Assembly: GCA_017609645.1 (NCBI GenBank)
Contig: JAFCDQ010000001.1
Coordinates: 248,001-312,000 of the forward strand
Length of the DNA: 64,000 nt
Direction: 5' to 3'
Origin: Candidatus Woesearchaeota archaeon
GTDB lineage: Archaea > Nanobdellota > Nanobdellia > Woesearchaeales > ARS49
The translations under genes and the position numbers were made by a program. This document shows positions 34,901 to 44,200 of this stretch, one piece after another; position 1 is the first letter of the stretch; the number at the start of each line of letters is the position of its first letter. The notes beneath the pieces were generated by a model, which saw only the letters and a list, made by a program, of their open reading frames with translations, was not told where the DNA came from and ran no database searches.

Positions 34901-36953
34901 TGTAAATATTTTCTATACTGCCATTGAAAAAATAGTGAGTTCCTGCTGTTACTCCAATATAAACGGTATCGCCAGTCATATCGTCAGGTGGCATGATTGA
35001 AGTTTCTACACATTCTTGTTGAATGCCATCAAGGTAAATACATTTTGTAGAACTATTCCAAGTTCCTATTATATGATACCATTTATTTTCTACCAAAGCT
35101 GCGGTTTTAGGACCAGAAGTGGTTAAAGAGCCAGTGCTATTAGACATAAGAAGATAAATTCGATCTGTTCCATCTGCTTCAAAAAAGCCATAATGTATAT
35201 TATTCCAGCTTGCACCATCTCCTTTCATTATTATTGTATTGTCCCAAGAGCTGCCAAGATGATAAATGTTAACCCAACCACCTATACTTCCTCCTTGATT
35301 TAATTTCAAGCTAGCATCATTGCCAGCATCAATATATTCTGCATCATCAAAATCATACCTTTCATAAGTATGATCTGCGCCATGAACTTTACCATTACTT
35401 TGTCCACTAACACTAACATTATCAAACAGCACCCATCCATTAGCTACATCATAATTTGCTAAGGTAATATAAATTGTAGTGCCGGTACTAGTAAAAGTAG
35501 CTAAATTTTCTCCTTGTGCTAATTGTTGGCGAGAAATGATATTTCCTGCATACGATCCTGCACCTGGAGCATTAGTTCCTACTTCTAAATATTTATAATT
35601 CCAACGCGAAGCATCAACTGCAGTAAGATTAACAAAATAAGTTTCTCCAACTGTTGTCGTAATAGCTTGATATGTTTTCATATATTTACTTGTTGTAGGT
35701 CCTTCAGACATATTTAAAACACCATCACTAGCATTAATTGAACCATCTCCTCCATCTACAATAGGAGTCCAACTTCCTAATCCATCAACTCCACTACTAA
35801 AGTCTCCGTTAAGAATAAAATTTGAAGTTACACTATCTGATGCATCATTAACAAAGTCCCAACGAGCTTTTAGATAATTTTCTTGAGGTAATCTTATAGT
35901 GCTGTCTGTAGGTTTAATCTCAACACCAACATCAATAGAACAATTATCTCCTTCATCACAAGTTCCATAATAAAAGTCCTGAATATAGAAACTATCTGAC
36001 TTAAATCCAATATGAATTTTCTTAATTGAATTCCAATCCACTTCAAACCTTGTACCTAATTCAGGTCTGAAATATTCTGTTTCATTATATCCTTTGTATA
36101 TTGGAATTCCTTTATCAGCAAAGATTTTAGTTTCATTTTCATCTAATTCATCAGAATAACTTTCAACATTCATAACACCAGAACAAACAATTTCTTTACC
36201 TTCAAGATGACATAATTCTTTTTCAGTCTGCAAAATACATTTTTTCAAGAACATACTAACATCTTCACAATAATAATCAACAACAGAATCTAAAATAGAA
36301 CCTAATTCCTTCATACTTTTTTTATCTGATTTTTCTTTCATCTTCTTAATAGATGCTTTTTCAGAAATTATTTCCGGCACAGTTATGTTATCGAGAGGTT
36401 CAGGCATTGTTAAATTATCAGGAATTGTTAAGTTAACAGGCAAAGTAAAATTATCTGGAATAGTCAAATTGTCAATTGTTTCTGTTTCATTATAAACAAA
36501 ATCATGAGTTGCATTCTCAGGAATAGTAAAAGCATCAGGAAGAGTGATGTTGTCTGGAACAGAAACATTTTCAGGAGATGTTAAATTATCAGGAACAGTA
36601 AAATTATCTGGAATAGAAGCATTTTCAGGTATTGTTAAATCATCAGGAATAGTAACATTATCTGTAGGAATATCAGGTTCGGTAATATTTTCAATAATCT
36701 CAGGTTCTGTGATATTCTCAGGCTCTTCATAAATAAAATCATAAGAAGCATTATCTTCTTTAGTTAAATTTTCATAAGTAGAATTCGCAATTATTTCAGA
36801 ACTATTGCTGCCTAATTCAAGATGAATTGCCGCAGTTATCCTGCTACTGCTGCTAGTTTCAGAAGTATCAAAAGCAAAATAACTCAAGAACAAAGTTAAA
36901 ACTACAACTAACACAAACAATGCAAATTCCTTGTTGTGATGAAGCCTTTTCAT
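13965..36953 (-). CDS. Giant modular surface protein, 7,662 residues
   Basis: A single uninterrupted ORF covers 36 percent of the window. Order of parts: signal/anchor helix at 8-28; Asn/Pro-rich stalk with IPDNLT-type repeats at about 80-190; first LamG triplet at about 355-1220; Cys-containing region; DUF2341-like domain at about 1575-1685; FG-GAP/VCBS repeats at about 1700-2085; a fibrinogen C-like segment at about 2430-2620 ([18 protein letters not shown]); second FG-GAP set at about 2730-2985; four tandem units of an Ig-like domain plus three LamG domains at about 3200-6645; more Ig-like domains; a glycine run near 7455; then a membrane helix near 7615-7633 and a basic tail. LamG and FG-GAP domains typically bind glycans or proteins. 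I infer a surface adhesin for host or matrix contact. It overlaps the upstream HTH gene by ATGA. Confidence 0.9.
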   Translation of the reverse strand: MKRLHHNKEFALFVLVVVLTLFLSYFAFDTSETSSSSRITAAIHLELGSNSSEIIANSTYENLTKEDNASYDFIYEEPENITEPEIIENITEPDIPTDNVTIPDDLTIPENASIPDNFTVPDNLTSPENVSVPDNITLPDAFTIPENATHDFVYNETETIDNLTIPDNFTLPVNLTIPDNLTMPEPLDNITVPEIISEKASIKKMKEKSDKKSMKELGSILDSVVDYYCEDVSMFLKKCILQTEKELCHLEGKEIVCSGVMNVESYSDELDENETKIFADKGIPIYKGYNETEYFRPELGTRFEVDWNSIKKIHIGFKSDSFYIQDFYYGTCDEGDNCSIDVGVEIKPTDSTIRLPQENYLKARWDFVNDASDSVTSNFILNGDFSSGVDGLGSWTPIVDGGDGSINASDGVLNMSEGPTTSKYMKTYQAITTTVGETYFVNLTAVDASRWNYKYLEVGTNAPGAGSYAGNIISRQQLAQGENLATFTSTGTTIYITLANYDVANGWVLFDNVSVSGQSNGKVHGADHTYERYDFDDAEYIDAGNDASLKLNQGGSIGGWVNIYHLGSSWDNTIIMKGDGASWNNIHYGFFEADGTDRIYLLMSNSTGSLTTSGPKTAALVENKWYHIIGTWNSSTKCIYLDGIQQECVETSIMPPDDMTGDTVYIGVTAGTHYFFNGSIENIYIWNTSLTPQEIELLYNETRFNTSGNTQTYSGTFTGGLVKKTNRFLEWKNISWTSTEPTDTIIELRYRSGNFTRVDETDSDLVSYWKLNRSDGTNQFGTSIPDDNQMLHMKFNSESDFTDYSGHGNTGTNYGSAYTNLGYIGGARSFDAVNDYVDFGDLDITGDELSIGAWINYAGPPDNNYAGILSKYSSYTIDTGVTGNLEVRLYASAGDTTLSCGKDLDNFRDEWHHVFLTYGNNVTTCYWDALPQSSSALAKGSLDQNANKLYAGYYYSGGYRFNGLIDNIRLYNTSLNATQVKELYSKEAGTYDIKGSNHGKAENNVDRDSGLFDNDGALEFDGNSAGVNVTESNSLDITNNLSIVSWVYVKGKTGFNAILSRFGSLGYWFGLSGNNAKPVLYVNVTSRYELADAEISLNQWVQLAAVYNASDPNVNLYVDGSKVASTTTGVIPPGINSNTFTTSIGGDVERANYYFNGSIDSVAIYNRTLSSNEISDLYFTWSGWNEYDDTSPIQLKNETANTLQYEARLNTTNNSLTPVLNTVDVAFTFDINTSTFSTDMSVGTITNYYGANEIVYVTDPPGESNASKYIVPDFKMTEIGPFSEGLEVTSDEKIYSGVMQSEFRFFIENKGDKDETVDVNFLFQDKGSIGKVSEVIYENVELEKPVYGKKEFYCNDGWNFINKTINACDPGEENNTQFIEVKNTDKVIKDVAELIDENNTLIINDNSTINNTFKENIVNNACFMTFETWECNSDLNSTNEGNCDNVTENKKTCTIDKFVIGTESVIKQKEVFSEISVNDGNNQESLILESKIDEEINNLQFAILSDKDKENKTFALNNKKNTFSAKKKINSISLKKGEFKEFKAMLIFPESSSGEFMIEAKSESNSYALLDPWWQSNWTYKLPVAINATKYNRTDYLIQLGLNFTILFADANTTGTMCDNCYRIVEYNKTNGALLAELPSKFIHRAIDYDAATNAYGRIDWVLNGTTVKDTIRNYYIFFDKTENGAKSAPVAFDDSQIFFYPETDLDQDGLREIVAGSQNGFAIVINGEDPAHNVNWTSPDLGSWVSLAIGDTNGNGIPDFVAAPIASTDDIPVYEYNKTTDDYEEIDNFITGTTHYGVSVCDVDRDGYDEIILPGYSYDNVKIWGWDGAAYVLEATLTITDPTYWKATTDPVIQEKQVDDQFHVGCGDVDNDGEFQIITGHYLDEGINIWNYNGVEYEHEQLIWETVGVHQGVTLADPDDDGKYEVLIADADQFKFYSYDHTGYRESSLGPDTGSYIGYPDVLDWDADGNMETVYGDYEGNIHVYNLTSTGAYTLEYGAGIDVGAYNYATRFGDIDGDGTVELITGNSGGALFAFNSSTTTREWTKAYGLGYLGSYYGDSLLISGEKDPGALGVGAPKITLGEVMTAPPQSRIDNTGTKNNISAFVTMKVQNFTGGKWHNASIVVNLSDQNISVGNYIKLDALWLNKGGWNTASNPDGIYRVWVEVTNASGSVMRNTDDLTLMNTSYEFEIDSTPPVISDYLPLNNTDVVDPSITEENTYEYTVTITTDEPAVCKFSEQVGDAWDDMYWISIDYQTTHFHRVQLINENNYDYYFICQDSVGNPSSVFHLNFSTLWTDRPTAGPATFTPVLFNNTETLTLSGNCYDLDTVYGMSDCRFAGTQEGVSHNPPDWANCVGTSCACSCTVDADGVGSAGCPDKSLQGDWMYQVECRDNQNEVDSKDFDVFGVKANVTWHAESQSEIPVIEEGTPRLLNGIYWIDPDGPGGNASFQIYCDMSEEGGGWMLLDNFVSSLGGDSDPYGAAIGYSNIKSLANLTYAGYTTYINGIENPSYTRVKGYLQLFYGGAPVGYIQKTLPSYANEVYVKWGNWYSGTARLKIGGSTVQTLSGNYGAATYRGDYALNDLIRLEESGIFWAGEVWVKESVSNWTQEDDGSSSAKAARSCLAIKDRYDALYENSSNALTYDKTVTVDNLLGSESRTTGWYHDAGKSLYSNITEWSICKGNNCSGVYVPKDDFVITTDYYARVYYMKSFGDKSFQDNTYESDMGYYSWGCGIADFVEDDNSFDFVSGAQGNMYLFEHTAEGTFTRTLIGTITTPNYVMDIATQDFTGDNHYDFVVSGNNDDLWLFAGNGSGDFKKIVITAAGPDTVIYGKAALDFDDDGDYDVVFGTNTNKIYILNNTDGAGTFTVLDTGLTARNTYNYGVAAGDMDNDGFDDILVEYRGYGIVDYFKGKGDGTFQARATTNIDGPNNYMPMDVWDYNKDGYLDIVATDYSFTNVFYYAGHGDFNFDSSIDLGMMGANLMGICAPVIGTSNGEYHKESGANDDVEWDISSPQHNITNETLCYTWNYSLSASDCIPEQDTTNITIANVTAYEKCNVTVSNAAELSANVTLLDACSDGAYWNGSGEGDTSDSYSEIDCGNKSLIVAASGENSSIFRWNESGAINLTKSSWGRNGTCSQFVAGRQYHTANVSLINDEPINFTDVFWEVSIPGTNTSNVTNGTINVSISGVNISANVWEPCNVAPGVTLVYPVNNTVLNGRNIDFRCNAQSPSVDNVTSLTLYIWNSTKDLIYSNKQSVNAISVSQNWTYILPSDGTYEFNCNASDNFASYNFSITNNTFTVTFPEANFYGNVTTDVDTELKPVDSLIQLPRMNNLVGRWDFVTNADDSSGQDHNGTVSGATHTFERYDFDGSDEYIDVGSITLGTNNVTMNVWAKRTDNECQTFANVNVNNFRIIFCWGALYGYYGQVQGGGYVPSLNDWHMHTMTFNGTNVSVYSDGVKRSEWSDTPYNVGGQSYIGWLNPTYGQDLNGSIDSVQIWNTSLTAEEITELYRATRFNTEGNTVDYIGRYTNAIDSGNDNSVWTNLTWSETEPVGTTIDLRYRLGNYTPVDVTDSDLVGYWKLNRSDGTTGNSTIDDNQVLHLKFNNKTDFYDYSGKGYSGTNDGSAYTNVGYIGGARSFDGTTNVVYNSAFTAISANSEFTITAWVKDFYLGGGGQAVVVGMSDAVARFGLSTANNLRMYNSNACLVSTDYTNYHDGWHFIATKVSSDVLSDACCISVDGNAWTCDTDVGNIGASSAYYVGDYSIGHSYGISGMIDNVRIYNNTYLTQAQLEEIYSKEAGTYDETGNNLGTAYNNVDRSAGIFSNDLALEFDGVDDWINTTSDSSLNIQENLAISVWLKTLDASIAHKNIVSREDNTGGYQFYKFTSGITSDRIMFGDWNGYVYTGTAGIQDGEWHHVVGINNGSTDCNDLQIYIDGTKRGTASAGVCNGFADTTKAVTIGARIAGSTIFQPFNGSIDSVAIYNRTLSSNEISDLYINWSGWSTYSTSGPVDLGNVTSRALQYQALLNTSNDSVTPVFGSFESTSSIPPVVTLLYPVNDTILNGRNVDFRCTASTTAYNIRNITLFIWKSGGSLVYSNTQTINALSVSQNWTYTLPSNGTYYYICEAEKDDLYSSFASGNFTFNVTFNSAGNNVTTDVDTELKPFDSLETLPRLNNLVGRWDFEEDATDTSIYGNNGTVHGSTHTFERYEFDGVNDNIIITDNLNTSNINMSWGLWFKTSAQLPANSELFNQWLNAGVGNRAWSLRMGTTERLRCYVDNGSSSPGSLWSAVLNDGFWHQAICVYNGTNINLYIDGSVVGAGATPGGMQDSTNYDITIGSTAGNTGWFNGSLENAYLWNTSLSAEEIRELYRATRFNTEGDTVKFFGRHTNAISTRSNATIWKNFSWQETEPAGTNIKVRYRMGNFTPVDTSDANLIGYWKLNRSDGTNQFGTSNPDSYQVLHMKFNSATDFADYSGRENNGTNEGSAYTNLGYIGGARVFDGSNDRIGITTGPDLNFSSASEPFTVSGWIKTPDVAPAGSRQTLISNIETAAGWGGWRVGINFDAAKFTIANDASMTDAISISVAGRNNEWLHLVGRFNGTGISIFVNGEINSKNPWFVDITPGNTTTFIGYCPDSGLPSESVIDNVRVYNTSLTNSQIQELYSKEAGTYDEVNNNHGTAINNVDRTAGIFNNDLALEFDGVDDFANFSTVSDLTLNNNYSIAVWTKIRGNGEPWGTYNNIFSHVLGANDKVSIQYVGFPVFAISDLRVGHWDGASSHPKSATDFNGILRDTWYLIVMNHYDDLKNEFFLNSVNQTSASSPSTSATTGFVLGANSDQAQNFFNGTIDSVAIYNRTLTPIEIEALYTNWSGWSTYQAASPIDLNNQTGRAIQYQALLNTTNGSNTPVFGSVEYVSTYVPPSLTLIYPLNDTVLPGRNVDFRCNAVSNNGNIVNMTLYIWNASDDSLVHSNTQITAAISVSQNWTYILPSAGSFEYNCEAIYQTGELNFASNNNTFNVTFPNGIDNVTTDVDTELKPVDSLITLPALNNLVGRWDFVTNADDTSGQDHNGTVHSATHEFERYVFNVTDNDIITLNSGTGYLENYTMSLWLRRDQIGSVFRMFGQGDSTAQYYAFHGSQTNRILLSYRNSNNLQRTCYSDVTVDDYDWHHVVLTAESAGNITFYIDNIEDFPTGSCNQPAVSDGFNPAVSTLNYIGGYMSAVNYMFNGSIDSFYIWNTTLSREEITELYRATRFNTEGDTVKFFGKYTNAISTGSDATVWKNFSWLETEPAGTKIDLRYRLGNYTSVNTTATDLIGYWKLNRSDATNIFNAANPDYNQVLDMKFNSATDFKDYALNTNNGTNSGSAYTNLGYIGGARSFDGSNDYVNCGDIDEAEGGSEITISSWIKTTDASSNEDWLAKDDGGGARSWLFWHHGVAKLKFYVWDSGGGAHFTVSDNNIVAREWTHVVGIYNGSIQKMYVNGVEQTNTASWADTIRVSNDNVYIGSNSAGNVPWNGLIDNVRIYNTSLNSSQVKELYSKEAGTYDETGNNLGTAENNVDRDSGIFEDDLALEFDGEEDFINITSGSNALKLVNSDATFISWIYPINIAATFNMIIGNNFYDGWQFGLGYSNKVILFTDGTGVGDVAVSTDTVSLNTWNQVVAVWDDATKTAQFYINGIAAGSEANANDIKDSSNTFYIGVDGRVGSLYFFNGTIDSIAVYNRSLTPNEISDLYINWSGWSTYQAASPIDLNNQTGRALQYQALLNTTNGSNTPVFSSAEATTSYPPTITLIYPINDTILPGRNVDFRCNAVTDVAHIKNITLYIWSGGTLVYNNTQASSGYSVSQNWTYILPSNATYEYNCRAYKIDYLTAEAENNNTFTVTFPDGINNVTTDVDTELKPVDSLITLPAVNNLVGRWDFVENADDSSGKDNNGTVHGATHTFERYDFDGTADYIDTNSRILDWNQTDWTVSAWTKGDTLANGAAIMAYGHTNDQPYESWNIYYITATSEIKVQTFNGSVANYLTTGFDASNSDWFLITVTYDFSNNNISVYINNEHRDSDQAKLKLRTDGQFDSIIIGAGRGGTSMHWNGSIDSVQIWNTSLSAEEITELYRATRFNTEGDTVKFLGRYTNAISTGSNATIWKNLSWLETEPAGTDINLRYRLGNYTSIDTSDSGLVTYWKFNRSDATNAFDNANSDNNLIVHYKFKNQTDYFDFSGTGNIISSFTGSAYTNLGYMGGARVLDGSNDYLDTVDTTSLNYTKAFGTISMWVKPDRLDVTNQILSCFEQGGGWKSILGLQNDGDLYFYPSNDANNYNLITTPLTVNEWTHVLVTWDYNKRNAYFYINGINQTLTIENIPTNWLTNLSNIDNLRIGFGSGLAYLKGTVDNYRLYNTSLNSTQILELYSKEAGTYDEKGNNLGIVMNDVDRTAGIFNDDGALEFDGHQDYINFSNDPSMNFSENITVSAWFKTNEYAMMIVSKGIWKKYGWDMYVSTNGYGRFATFDVPLELSASTINPLPKGEWIHLVGVVDTTDNRIYLNGVKQTDSPFGISFPAADDIDLIVGLNSSSNRSNRYDFNGTIDSIAIYNRTLTEKEIQALYINWSGWSTYQGSSPINLNNQTGRALQYQALLNTTNNSVTPVLGTVSEDYFKNPLVYLDSPANNTQTTNKTINLFCNATAFDSDRLKNITLYIWNASNVLIYSNTNDLNGITNQSNWTYTFANRGIFEWNCEAKTIADFSDLADDNFTLTILKWVEINLTAPINGSVLPRGNELIPYEDDLDAVNNDVNLIANVYDNETLKGVNNVNCSFYLDASYIGYDLTNSSGICNLTYDKHTQTFGFRNISVNYSSLPSNYTTADNNDYSMLNLENWTMIIDIYNYRNIGGALYYGDDIAGVNVTIRKDGALNNITNMTIILTNQLDVEFNRLHLDNFTQFGDGLYYAEIVVSIPNWLRWKGYAESNFTNYGILNATSSLHTDVEVDPPVPTVNSTTLNASGKVFENTTITYYRHGPLFIHSLYEKTINLTDQYITRTGIINDSTYQIKFYIPDNNSLIIDRLNNNKNYLRIKTQSAFHIGTNPADIRNLSKIIACNISTFEKASIYIQKNNFEPDRICECQNWNFSSANCEGLWQCNATSDYEYKSNTTHFAFNVTHFSGFAGGLAFDANLSIWDSTDPEAGSQKIVPNQQAMFYANYTNSSDGLIINGSDIFCNIEFDVGGWTPLANMTFNTTSMLYEYNRTFPAVAIYDWNVTCNGAVLNYDILEANDTINISTDLAAPYINFTSPTMPNGTYNQDWISVNVTAVDFNLDTILINLFNSSNTLINFTNSLTSPLYFNFTNLPDGLYYFNATANDTFGNTNSTETRNITLDTTAPIIQLISPPNGAFRFSPVHFTYSVTDLSSVNCSLIIDDVIVATSTNLSSGIQSFNYNLDASEHKWNVSCIDDFGLSNASDVWNLTISVPAPARGGGGGGGSRASYSINIEPLCINEKSKTSIIPQSSGQLIISHFDKGKWEYITTLDAKSGYAYFTPQQIGTYRFDFKIFNNIVASKTAVAEICARTEFPSASPLMDLLKSEILKEIEEGDIAGEVPKEDEKVKEKTEVDEFYEKPKLVPDAPLFKSKQFRIKVFISSLLILSILAGFLFKTVKMLKRKYRSKKLESERKKLKKKFNVD
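17022..19611 (-). repeat. Giant-gene repeat unit 4
   Basis: Fourth unit, opening with [20 protein letters not shown] and followed at 17020 by a more diverged Ig-like domain ([20 protein letters not shown]). Period and layout are the same as in units 1-3. Confidence 0.8.
19612..22206 (-). repeat. Giant-gene repeat unit 3
   Basis: Third unit, opening with [20 protein letters not shown]. The linkers [20 protein letters not shown] and [16 protein letters not shown] are close to identical to the other units. The LamG bodies diverge. Confidence 0.8.
22207..24814 (-). repeat. Giant-gene repeat unit 2
   Basis: Second unit, opening with [20 protein letters not shown]. It has the same linker blocks ([27 protein letters not shown]) and three LamG domains whose ligand-face sequences differ from unit 1 while the linkers are nearly constant. 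Confidence 0.8.
24815..27350 (-). repeat. Giant-gene repeat unit 1 (Ig-like + 3 LamG)
   Basis: First of four tandem units of about 2.5-2.6 kb. Each starts with an Ig-like domain ([15 protein letters not shown] here). It continues with [21 protein letters not shown] and three LamG-like domains marked by [15 protein letters not shown] and LALEFDG, and ends with a WSGWSTY segment. Confidence 0.8.
33290..35920 (-). repeat. Diverged fifth LamG triplet near the N-terminus
   Basis: This block has the same three-LamG layout and end segment (WSGWNEYDD, then [20 protein letters not shown]). Its opening [20 protein letters not shown] is a diverged form of the DVDTELKP linker. It is separated from the four tandem units by about 6 kb of other domains. 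Confidence 0.7.
36390..36720 (-). repeat. Short Pro/Asn-rich repeats in the surface-protein stalk
   Basis: Around fifteen imperfect copies of a motif like IPDNLTVPEN occur between about residues 78 and 188, many containing an N-x-T sequon. Such segments usually form extended, glycosylated stalks that lift binding domains from the membrane. Confidence 0.7.
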
Positions 36954-37414
36954 TTTTTCTTCTTTTTAACTCTGGAGTAAATTGTCCAAATTGTTTTTCG
37001 ATTTCTTTTTAGCAACTTAGCAATATTGCTAAATGCAAGATTTTTATTTTTAAGATGCTGAACAACAATCTCTAGAATAGACAATTTTTGATTGTCTTGA
37101 AATTCAGATAAAGGAATGAAAATATCAGTTTTTTCAATCTTAAAATTTTTTAATTTAGAGTTTTTATAAGCTAAAGAAATTGCTGAGGGCTTTTTGTTAA
37201 GAATTCTGGCGATTTCATTTATTTTTTTGTTTAGATTTTCTTTCAAATAACGCGTTATTGATTCTAAAGGCGAAAGTTCTGTTTTGAAAATAGTTATAGG
37301 CACATTATTTTTTTGTTCTTTTGAAATTGTTTCAAAAAATTCTTTCTCAGAAATATTTTCTTTTTTTAGTATGAATCTAACTAAATCTTCATGAGTGATT
37401 CTAGGAGTGTGCAT
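36950..37414 (-). CDS. Small double helix-turn-helix DNA-binding protein
   Basis: 154 residues. Two HTH-like segments are visible, INEIARILNKKPSAISLAYK (about 65-84) and FSNIAKLLKRNRKTIWTIYS (about 127-146), the latter followed by a lysine run. They resemble sigma-region-4/homeodomain-like HTHs. The stop overlaps the ATG of the giant gene (ATGA, 36950-36953), so the two are almost certainly one transcript. TTTATAAA near 37435-37442 is at leaderless distance from its ATG. I infer a local regulator, perhaps of the surface gene itself. No known family name was recognised. Confidence 0.65.
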   Translation of the reverse strand: MHTPRITHEDLVRFILKKENISEKEFFETISKEQKNNVPITIFKTELSPLESITRYLKENLNKKINEIARILNKKPSAISLAYKNSKLKNFKIEKTDIFIPLSEFQDNQKLSILEIVVQHLKNKNLAFSNIAKLLKRNRKTIWTIYSRVKKKKK

Positions 37415-37549
37415 TTAATAAAATAGAGAATAAATCTTTATAAATGTTACTATTTGTAAGACAAACGTTAATATATGTGCGACATTGAATTTATTTGAAA
37501 AAGGGTTAAAACAGCACTTTTTTAAACAATAATATTTAAAATAATGCTA
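37415..37549. promoter_or_regulatory. Divergent promoter region, regulator/giant gene versus glycan cluster
   Basis: 135 bases. The minus TATA (TTTATAAA near 37435-37442) and a plus TATA-like TTTTTTAAAC (about 37517-37526) lie at the two ends, so the genes have separate promoters. Between them TTTGT-AAG-ACAAA forms a small inverted repeat near 37455-37467, a possible operator for the HTH protein. That role is speculative. Confidence 0.4.
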
Positions 37550-38185
37550 ATGACAGAAATACTAGTATTATGCGCACATAATGATGATCAAGTGATTGGA
37601 GTAGGCGGAACACTGGCAAAATACGCAAAAGAAGGCAAAAAATTCAAAACAATAGTGTTTACTCATGGAGCTTTTCATCCCTATTTTACAAAAAAAGTAA
37701 TATCAAAAATAAGGCAAAAAGAAGGAATAAAATCAGACAAAGTGCTAAAAGGCTCAGGGATACTCTGTTTAGGATTAAAAGATATGTCCTTAAAAAAGGA
37801 ACTTGGAAATAAAGAATTAAAACAGAAAATAATTGGAATCATAAAAAAAGAAAAGCCAAAAAAAATATTCACACACTCTTCATTTGATTCCCATCCAGAT
37901 CATAAAGCGCTATATAATTTGGTCAAAGAATTAATAAACAAAAAAATAATCAAATGTGATGTCTATAGTTTTGATGTATGGACTGTCTTTAACCCGAAAA
38001 GAAACAGCCCAAAATTAGTAGTTGATGTCAGCAAAACATTTGAAAAAAAACTAGAAGCAATATTCGCGTACAAAAGTCAAAAAAATGTCATCTGGACCTT
38101 AATGTTCAACATCTGCTTAAAAGCAATAATAAATGGATGGATTTATAAATATAAATATGCTGAGGTATTTAATAAATTAAATTAA
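37550..38185 (+). CDS. PIG-L/LmbE-family N-deacetylase
   Basis: 211 residues from ATG 37550; an in-frame ATG two codons upstream is also possible. LVLCAHNDDQVIGVGGTLAKY matches the AHPDDE zinc motif with the metal His and the Asp pair retained. FDSHPDHKALYNLV supplies the second HPDH motif. These enzymes remove acetyl groups from N-acetylglucosamine-type sugars in lipid or glycan precursors. It is the first gene of a four-gene cluster with a glycosyltransferase, an acyl/aminoacyl-type transferase and a glycosidase. That context suggests synthesis or trimming of a cell-surface glycan. Confidence 0.85.
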   Translation: MTEILVLCAHNDDQVIGVGGTLAKYAKEGKKFKTIVFTHGAFHPYFTKKVISKIRQKEGIKSDKVLKGSGILCLGLKDMSLKKELGNKELKQKIIGIIKKEKPKKIFTHSSFDSHPDHKALYNLVKELINKKIIKCDVYSFDVWTVFNPKRNSPKLVVDVSKTFEKKLEAIFAYKSQKNVIWTLMFNICLKAIINGWIYKYKYAEVFNKLN

Positions 38186-38187
38186 CC

Positions 38188-39312
38188 ATGGTGAAAAAAA
38201 AGAGGCTATTAATTGCAACAGACAGATTTCTGCCTAGATGGGATGGTATTGTTCGGTTTCTTGATTTATTAATTCCTGAATTAACCAAAAACTTTGAAGT
38301 AACAATATTAGCACCAAAATTGCCAGGCAAGATTCCTAAATACCAAGATGTAAAAATAATCAGATTTCCATTATCAGGAATAAAATTTGGCAAATTGGAT
38401 TTAGCAAAACCTAAGAAAAGAAAAGTCAGAAGAGCTGTAAAAAAAGCAGACCTAGTTTTTGTGCAGATAGTTGCGCCGATAGGATTTCTAGCGACAAAAT
38501 ATGCGCATCAATACAACAAACCAATTGTGAATTATGTGCACTGCATAGAATGGGATTTAGCTGCGAAATTAATTGAAAATTTCCAGACAATAGTGAGATT
38601 TATTGTAAAACAAACAACCAAATACTGTTATAATAAAAGCAACTTATTACTCGTGCCATCAAAACAAGTGGCAGATTTATTAGAAAAAAATGGCATTGAA
38701 ACAAAAAAACAAATAGTTCCACTAGGGATTGAAACAAACAAATTTTTACCTGCAGCAAGCAAAACTTCTGCAAAGAAAAAAATAGGCATACCTTCACGCT
38801 ATAAAGTAATAGGATTTACAGGCAGAGTGGGGACATTAGAAAAAGACCTTCCTACATTAATAACCGCCTTCCAAGATGTGAAGAAAAAATATCCAAAAAC
38901 AAAATTACTTTTAGTAGGTGAAGTTTTGAATAAAAATTTGCCAAAACATAAAGATATAATCTACACAGGCGAAAAAGCAAATGTTATACCTTATTTGCAA
39001 GCAATGGACATCTTTGTAATGCCTTCCCTGATTGAGACAAGCAGTTTAGCGACAATGGAAGCAATGAGCACAGGCTGTTCTGTGGTGGCAACACCTGTAG
39101 GAAGCATACAAGAATATTTGATAGAGAAAGTAAATGGGCTGATATTTCCAAAAGGAGATGCTCAGGTCTTAAAAGAAAATTTACATTATTTATTAAAAAA
39201 TGATTCACAAAGAACAAAATTTGCCAATCAAGGCAGACAAACAATAATAGAAAGACATGAATGGAAAAAAACAGCAAAGAAAATAACAGAAGTTTTGATG
39301 AAGATAAAATAA
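38188..39312 (+). CDS. GT4-type glycosyltransferase
   Basis: 374 residues. The N-terminal Rossmann half starts RLLIATDRFLPRWDGIVRFL, the acceptor-side glycine/aromatic pattern of GT-B enzymes. The C-terminal donor half has GFTGRVGTLEKDLPTLI and the GT4 signature ETSSLATMEAMSTGCSVVAT, with the conserved E-x7-E arrangement. The ATG is two bases after the deacetylase stop. It probably transfers a sugar from a nucleotide or lipid donor at the inner membrane face. Donor and acceptor cannot be told from the sequence. Confidence 0.9.
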   Translation: MVKKKRLLIATDRFLPRWDGIVRFLDLLIPELTKNFEVTILAPKLPGKIPKYQDVKIIRFPLSGIKFGKLDLAKPKKRKVRRAVKKADLVFVQIVAPIGFLATKYAHQYNKPIVNYVHCIEWDLAAKLIENFQTIVRFIVKQTTKYCYNKSNLLLVPSKQVADLLEKNGIETKKQIVPLGIETNKFLPAASKTSAKKKIGIPSRYKVIGFTGRVGTLEKDLPTLITAFQDVKKKYPKTKLLLVGEVLNKNLPKHKDIIYTGEKANVIPYLQAMDIFVMPSLIETSSLATMEAMSTGCSVVATPVGSIQEYLIEKVNGLIFPKGDAQVLKENLHYLLKNDSQRTKFANQGRQTIIERHEWKKTAKKITEVLMKIK

Positions 39313-39316
39313 AACA

Positions 39317-40198
39317 ATGGAACACTTCAAACAAGCGTTTAAAGACAATTTTTATTTGAGCAAACAATACTCTGAGTTTTGTAGCAAAGTTACAGGAATA
39401 GAATTAAAAGAAAAGAAGCTAGAAAACCAAAAAATATATTTATTGAAAAAAAAGAATATTTCTATTAATGCTTATTCAAAAAAATTCTGTAAAAAGATGA
39501 AAAAAGAAGGAATAAATTATATGACTGTGCTGCCTGAAGTAAATAATCAAACAGAAAGGGCATCTTTTATTGAGTATTCTCTAGTTTATAAGAAAAAATA
39601 TGAAGATGCAGTTAAAAATTATAAAAGATCATTCAAAGACGGATTGAAGCAAGGGAAAACATATTTGCATAAAGTAAGAATAATAAGAAATTACAACAAA
39701 AATTTAATTGCAGAAATCTATGAAATATATAAAAAACAAATGAAAAGACTGAATTCATTTATTTTTCCACAAGAATTCTTCAAAGAATTCATGAAATTAA
39801 AATCATCTTTCTTGTTTTTAGTAGAATATAACAAAAAAATAATAGCGTATAGCTTTTGCTTTGAAAATCAACAAAATCTCTATACTTCAATAGGTGGAGG
39901 AAATCCTGATTCTTTCAAATATAAATGTGTAAATAAATTATATGATGAATTAATAAAATATGCCTGCGAGAAAAAATTAAACCTTCATTTAGGACTAGGG
40001 CAGAAAGGAACAGGTTACAATAAATTCAAAGAAAATGCCGGAGCAATAAATTATAAATGCGAAAGACATCCGAATGATGAACTAATGCTGAAAATGACGA
40101 CACCTTTACTAAAATTTAAACTAACAGGCAAGATATTACAATATTTATCAAGAAAATTCCCTAAGAAAGTAGTTTATATGCAAATGCCATTCACATGA
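39317..40198 (+). CDS. FemAB/GNAT-like transferase
   Basis: 293 residues. The C-terminal half contains FLVEYNKKIIAYSFCFENQQ, YTSIGGGNPDSFKYK and LHLGLGQKGTGYNKFKENAGA. This is the acyl-CoA/aminoacyl-transferase arrangement of GNAT_6/FemAB-type proteins, often found in glycan or peptidoglycan-like decoration clusters. The N-terminal half is helical and charged. It starts four bases after the glycosyltransferase and overlaps the next gene by ATGA. Adding an acyl or amino-acyl group to a surface sugar is a reasonable inference. Confidence 0.65.
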   Translation: MEHFKQAFKDNFYLSKQYSEFCSKVTGIELKEKKLENQKIYLLKKKNISINAYSKKFCKKMKKEGINYMTVLPEVNNQTERASFIEYSLVYKKKYEDAVKNYKRSFKDGLKQGKTYLHKVRIIRNYNKNLIAEIYEIYKKQMKRLNSFIFPQEFFKEFMKLKSSFLFLVEYNKKIIAYSFCFENQQNLYTSIGGGNPDSFKYKCVNKLYDELIKYACEKKLNLHLGLGQKGTGYNKFKENAGAINYKCERHPNDELMLKMTTPLLKFKLTGKILQYLSRKFPKKVVYMQMPFT

Positions 40199-41295
40199 AT
40201 CATACAAAAGAGTGTCAAAAAATAGCAATCCAAGGTTTAAGGAGCTGCTATGGAAAAAAAGGAATCTATGCAGGATTACATCAATTTAGAGGATATTGGG
40301 CAAGAGATTCCATGTGGGCAAGCTTAGGAGCTTTAGAATTAAAAGATTATAACGTTGTTAAAGAGAATTTGCAGTTATTTTTAGATTTTGAAAAAGAAGG
40401 CAGGATTCCATTACGAATAGGAAATAGATTTTTGTGGCAAACCTTTTTAGGGATTAAAAGTAAGAAATTATATGCGCATTATAACGAAGATAAAAGAGGA
40501 ACATTTTCTTCAGATTCAAATACCTTATTTGTTATGGCATTTTATAATTATTATCTAAAAACAAAAGATGCTGCGTTTGTTAAAAAAAACCAAAATAAAT
40601 TGAAAAAAATAATAAATTGCCTTTCTAAATATGCAGGCAGTGATATGTTAATTAAAGAAGATTATTATTCAACCTGGATGGATGGATTGAGAAAAAAAGG
40701 AAAAACATTCTATTCAAACCTGCTTTATTATCTAGCAATGAAATTCTATTCCAAACTTTATAAGATAAAAAATGTAAAATTTTTGAAGAACTTAGAGAAG
40801 AACATAAAGAAAACTTTCTGGAATGGCAAATATTTTATTGACTGGGTTGGCAATAATGATAAAGATTATTTTGATACTTTTGCAAATCTGATCGCAATAT
40901 ATTTTAATTTTGCAAACAAAAAAGAAAAAAAATTGATATTTGAGTTTATTCAGAAAAATAAAATTATTAATCAAAATGGAACTATACATAAATCATATCC
41001 AGGTTATTCAGAAAAATACATCAGTCCATTCTTAAAATTTATTGGATTAAAAGGCTACTGCAGCACAATAACTTATCCTTGGATGAGTTTTTTTTATTTC
41101 TTATGTTTGAAGAAGGAGAAAACAGAAACTACTAAAAGCAAAAAAGCTTTAGAGAACTTGTGCAAAAGAATAATCAGTGATTGCACGATCTATGAGTGTT
41201 ATAACAAGAAATTGAAACCTTATACAACAATATTTTATAGAGCAGAAAAACCATTTGCTTGGGGTTGTTCATTTGCAATTCTTATGACATCTTGA
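40195..41295 (+). CDS. Six-hairpin (alpha/alpha)6 glycosidase-like protein
   Basis: 366 residues. QFRGYWARDSMWASLGALEL near the N-terminus and the closing FAWGCSFAILMTS match glucoamylase/amylo-alpha-1,6-glucosidase-type (alpha/alpha)6 barrels. STWMDGLRKKG has the W-x-D typical of the catalytic region. No signal peptide is visible, so it acts in the cytoplasm or on lipid-linked sugars. The start overlaps the previous stop by ATGA. The 3' end overlaps the smc stop by 14 bases (convergent). Confidence 0.7.
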   Translation: MNHTKECQKIAIQGLRSCYGKKGIYAGLHQFRGYWARDSMWASLGALELKDYNVVKENLQLFLDFEKEGRIPLRIGNRFLWQTFLGIKSKKLYAHYNEDKRGTFSSDSNTLFVMAFYNYYLKTKDAAFVKKNQNKLKKIINCLSKYAGSDMLIKEDYYSTWMDGLRKKGKTFYSNLLYYLAMKFYSKLYKIKNVKFLKNLEKNIKKTFWNGKYFIDWVGNNDKDYFDTFANLIAIYFNFANKKEKKLIFEFIQKNKIINQNGTIHKSYPGYSEKYISPFLKFIGLKGYCSTITYPWMSFFYFLCLKKEKTETTKSKKALENLCKRIISDCTIYECYNKKLKPYTTIFYRAEKPFAWGCSFAILMTS

Positions 41296-44200
41296 TGCTG
41301 ACGGCAGAACTCGTGCCTGTTTCGGATTTCATGCTGACTCCATAAAGAACATCGCCTTCTGAAATCACTTCATCATTATGACTGATAACAATATATTGAG
41401 CATTTTTGCAATACTCCCTGATTAATCTTGCAAGCTTTTCGCTGTTTGCTTTATCCAAAGCAGCATCAACTTCATCAAGAATATAAAACGGAGCAGGCTC
41501 GTGCTCTTGAATAGAAAATAAGAAAGCTAATGCTGTAAGAGATTTTTCTCCGCCACTTAAACTTCTTAAATCAAGGAATTTATCACCAGTCAACTTAACT
41601 TTAATCCTTAAACCAGCTTCAAAAGGAGAATCTTTATTTTCAAGTTCAAGAAAAGCCTCGCCCTTAGTTGTAAGTTTGATAAAAATATTCCTGAAATGAT
41701 CATCAATCACATTAAGGGTCTTCATAAACAAATCTTTCTTATTGAGCTCAATCTCATCCATCAACTCAACAACAGATTTTTTCTCATCAGACAATTTAGC
41801 TTTTTTCTCAAGCAAAGAAGTATACTCAGTCTCAACAGTATCATAAATATCTAACGCACGCATATTAACACTACCAATAGCAATCAAAGAACGCTCATAA
41901 CTAATAATCTCTTTTTTCAACTGTTCTTCAGGTTTTTCAACAAGTTCAATACCTTCATATTGTTCAAATTCAAGTTCTAAACCCTTGAACTCTGTCTTAA
42001 AACGAGCCTGTTCAATACTTAAACTATTAACAGCAAGCTCTTCTTTTCTAGAAATTTCCTCACTTTTCAACAATTTATCTTCAACTTTAGAAATTTCCTC
42101 ACTTACCTTATTCCTCTTATCAAACAAAGACTTAAATTGAGTCATAAACTTCGCCTGCTCTTCTTCTTTAACTTTCAAATCCTTTTCTAAACTATTAACT
42201 TTCTTCTGCAAATTATTCTTGTCTTTCTCAAAATCATCAAGTTCTTTCTTGAGTTCCTCAAATAACTTTTTCGTATTTTCTTCGTCCTTGCCTAAAATAT
42301 CCTTAAGCCTTAAATCAAGATTACTCATTTCACCTTCAACCTTAATCAACTGCGTAGTAAAATCTTTTCTCTTCTCTTCAAAAGCATTTAATTCAGCAAG
42401 AACAACAGGACTCCTCAAAGAAGTAAGATTATTCTTGAACTCCTGCTTCTTAATCTTTAACTGAGTAAATTCACTCATGACATCAGAAATTTTATTCTCA
42501 ACATTCTCAAGACCTTTGTCAATTTTTTTAGCTTCTTCCATCAAGTCTTTTTTATAACTCTGATCCTTATCAACATCACCTGCCTCAAGATGCAAAGACT
42601 TCTCAGACTTAATAATATCTCCTTCTAAATTAGCCTTAAATCCGCGAAGCTTGAAAATATTCTCTTCATTTTTTTGACGCTCAGCAGACAACTTATTAAT
42701 TCTTTTATCTAACTCTTTAAGTCCAGACTCTAATTTAGTTATGTTGCTTTCTAAATTCTTCTCCTTAAAAACAACTTTTTTAGCACGAAAACCGCCACTC
42801 ATGACTCCACTTTTTTCAATAAGATCCCCTTCCAAAGTAACCATCCTGATATTTCCAATACCTACTTTTCTTGAAGTTTCCAAATCCTTAACTATCAAAG
42901 TTCTTCCAAAGACATAGCTAAAAGCATTCTGAAATTTAGGATCAAAACTAACCAGATTAATAGCCAAATCAAAAACACCTGGAATCTTCTTAAAATCATT
43001 AATCTTAGCAGGTTTTATTTTATTTAAAGGCAAGAAAGTAGCAACACCCACTTTTTGTGACTTAAGGAATTTTATACATTCACCTGCAGTTTTATCGTCT
43101 TCAACAACAACACTATGCATCTTATTTGCAGCAGCAACTTCTAAAGCCATACTAAACTTTTCGTCAGCACTGGCTAACTCTGCCATAGTCCCAAAAACAC
43201 CGCCAAATTTATTTTTATTAGCAAGAATCTTCTTAACAGCAGCATTAGACTGCATACTTTCTTTAATAGCAGCCTGCTTGACTTTTAATTTAGCTAATGC
43301 TTCATGATCCTGATTAATCTGTTTCCTTAACTCACCTAGCAAACCCGCACTCTTAGAATCAGAATCTAAAAAACTGTTTAATTCATTAGTCGCTTTTTCA
43401 AATTCCTTCTTTTTTTGCTCAAGAGCGTTAATCTCATCCTTATGCGCACTCTTAATACTCTTAATCTTCTTTAACTTATCATCAATAGTCTGCAATTGAA
43501 AATCAATCTTATCTTTTTCTCTCAAAAAATCCTGCTGTTGAACTCTAAACTCTTCAATTTCTTTCTGTTTAACTTCAATATCTTTCTCAACAAGTTCCAT
43601 CTCTTTCTCAACTTCAACAATATCATCAATATTATGCTTCTGCCTAAAAGCATCTACCTTAGCAGAAAGATCCCCAAGAGAAGTCTTAATAGCAGAACGC
43701 TGAGCCTTAAGCTCTGCCTTTTTTTCATCAATATCTTTTTTCTTGCCACCAACCACTTTCAAATCTTGTTCAAGCTGCGGCATCCTCTGCAAAACTTTAT
43801 TTTTTTCAGCAGCTAAATCAGAAATCTTAGTTTTCTTAGTAGCAATCTCAACCCTAAGATTCTCGACCTGCTTCTGAATATCCAACTGTTCTTTCTCACT
43901 TTTAGATTCAATATCCTTAGCAATATCATCTGTTTCTTTCTTTTTCTCAGAAATAATCTGCTTTAATTTTGCGATCTCATCATCAGCCTTATCAAGTTTT
44001 TCAGTGTGGGTATCCATTTTTTTAGAAAACTGTTCAATACTTTTTTTCTTATTAACAATCTGAACATGACAATAAGAAGCCTTATTTTGCTTTAACTTCT
44101 CATGCAACTCTTTATGCTTCAAAGCCTGATTACGATCTTTCTTCAAATCTTTAAGGTAATTTGCTCTTTCCTTGAGGATGATTTCTGCTTCATTTAATTT

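Noticed and set aside
13965-36953. Prophage or other mobile element in the 23-kb block
   Set aside because: It is one continuous host-style surface gene. No integrase, terminase or capsid genes or end repeats are present.
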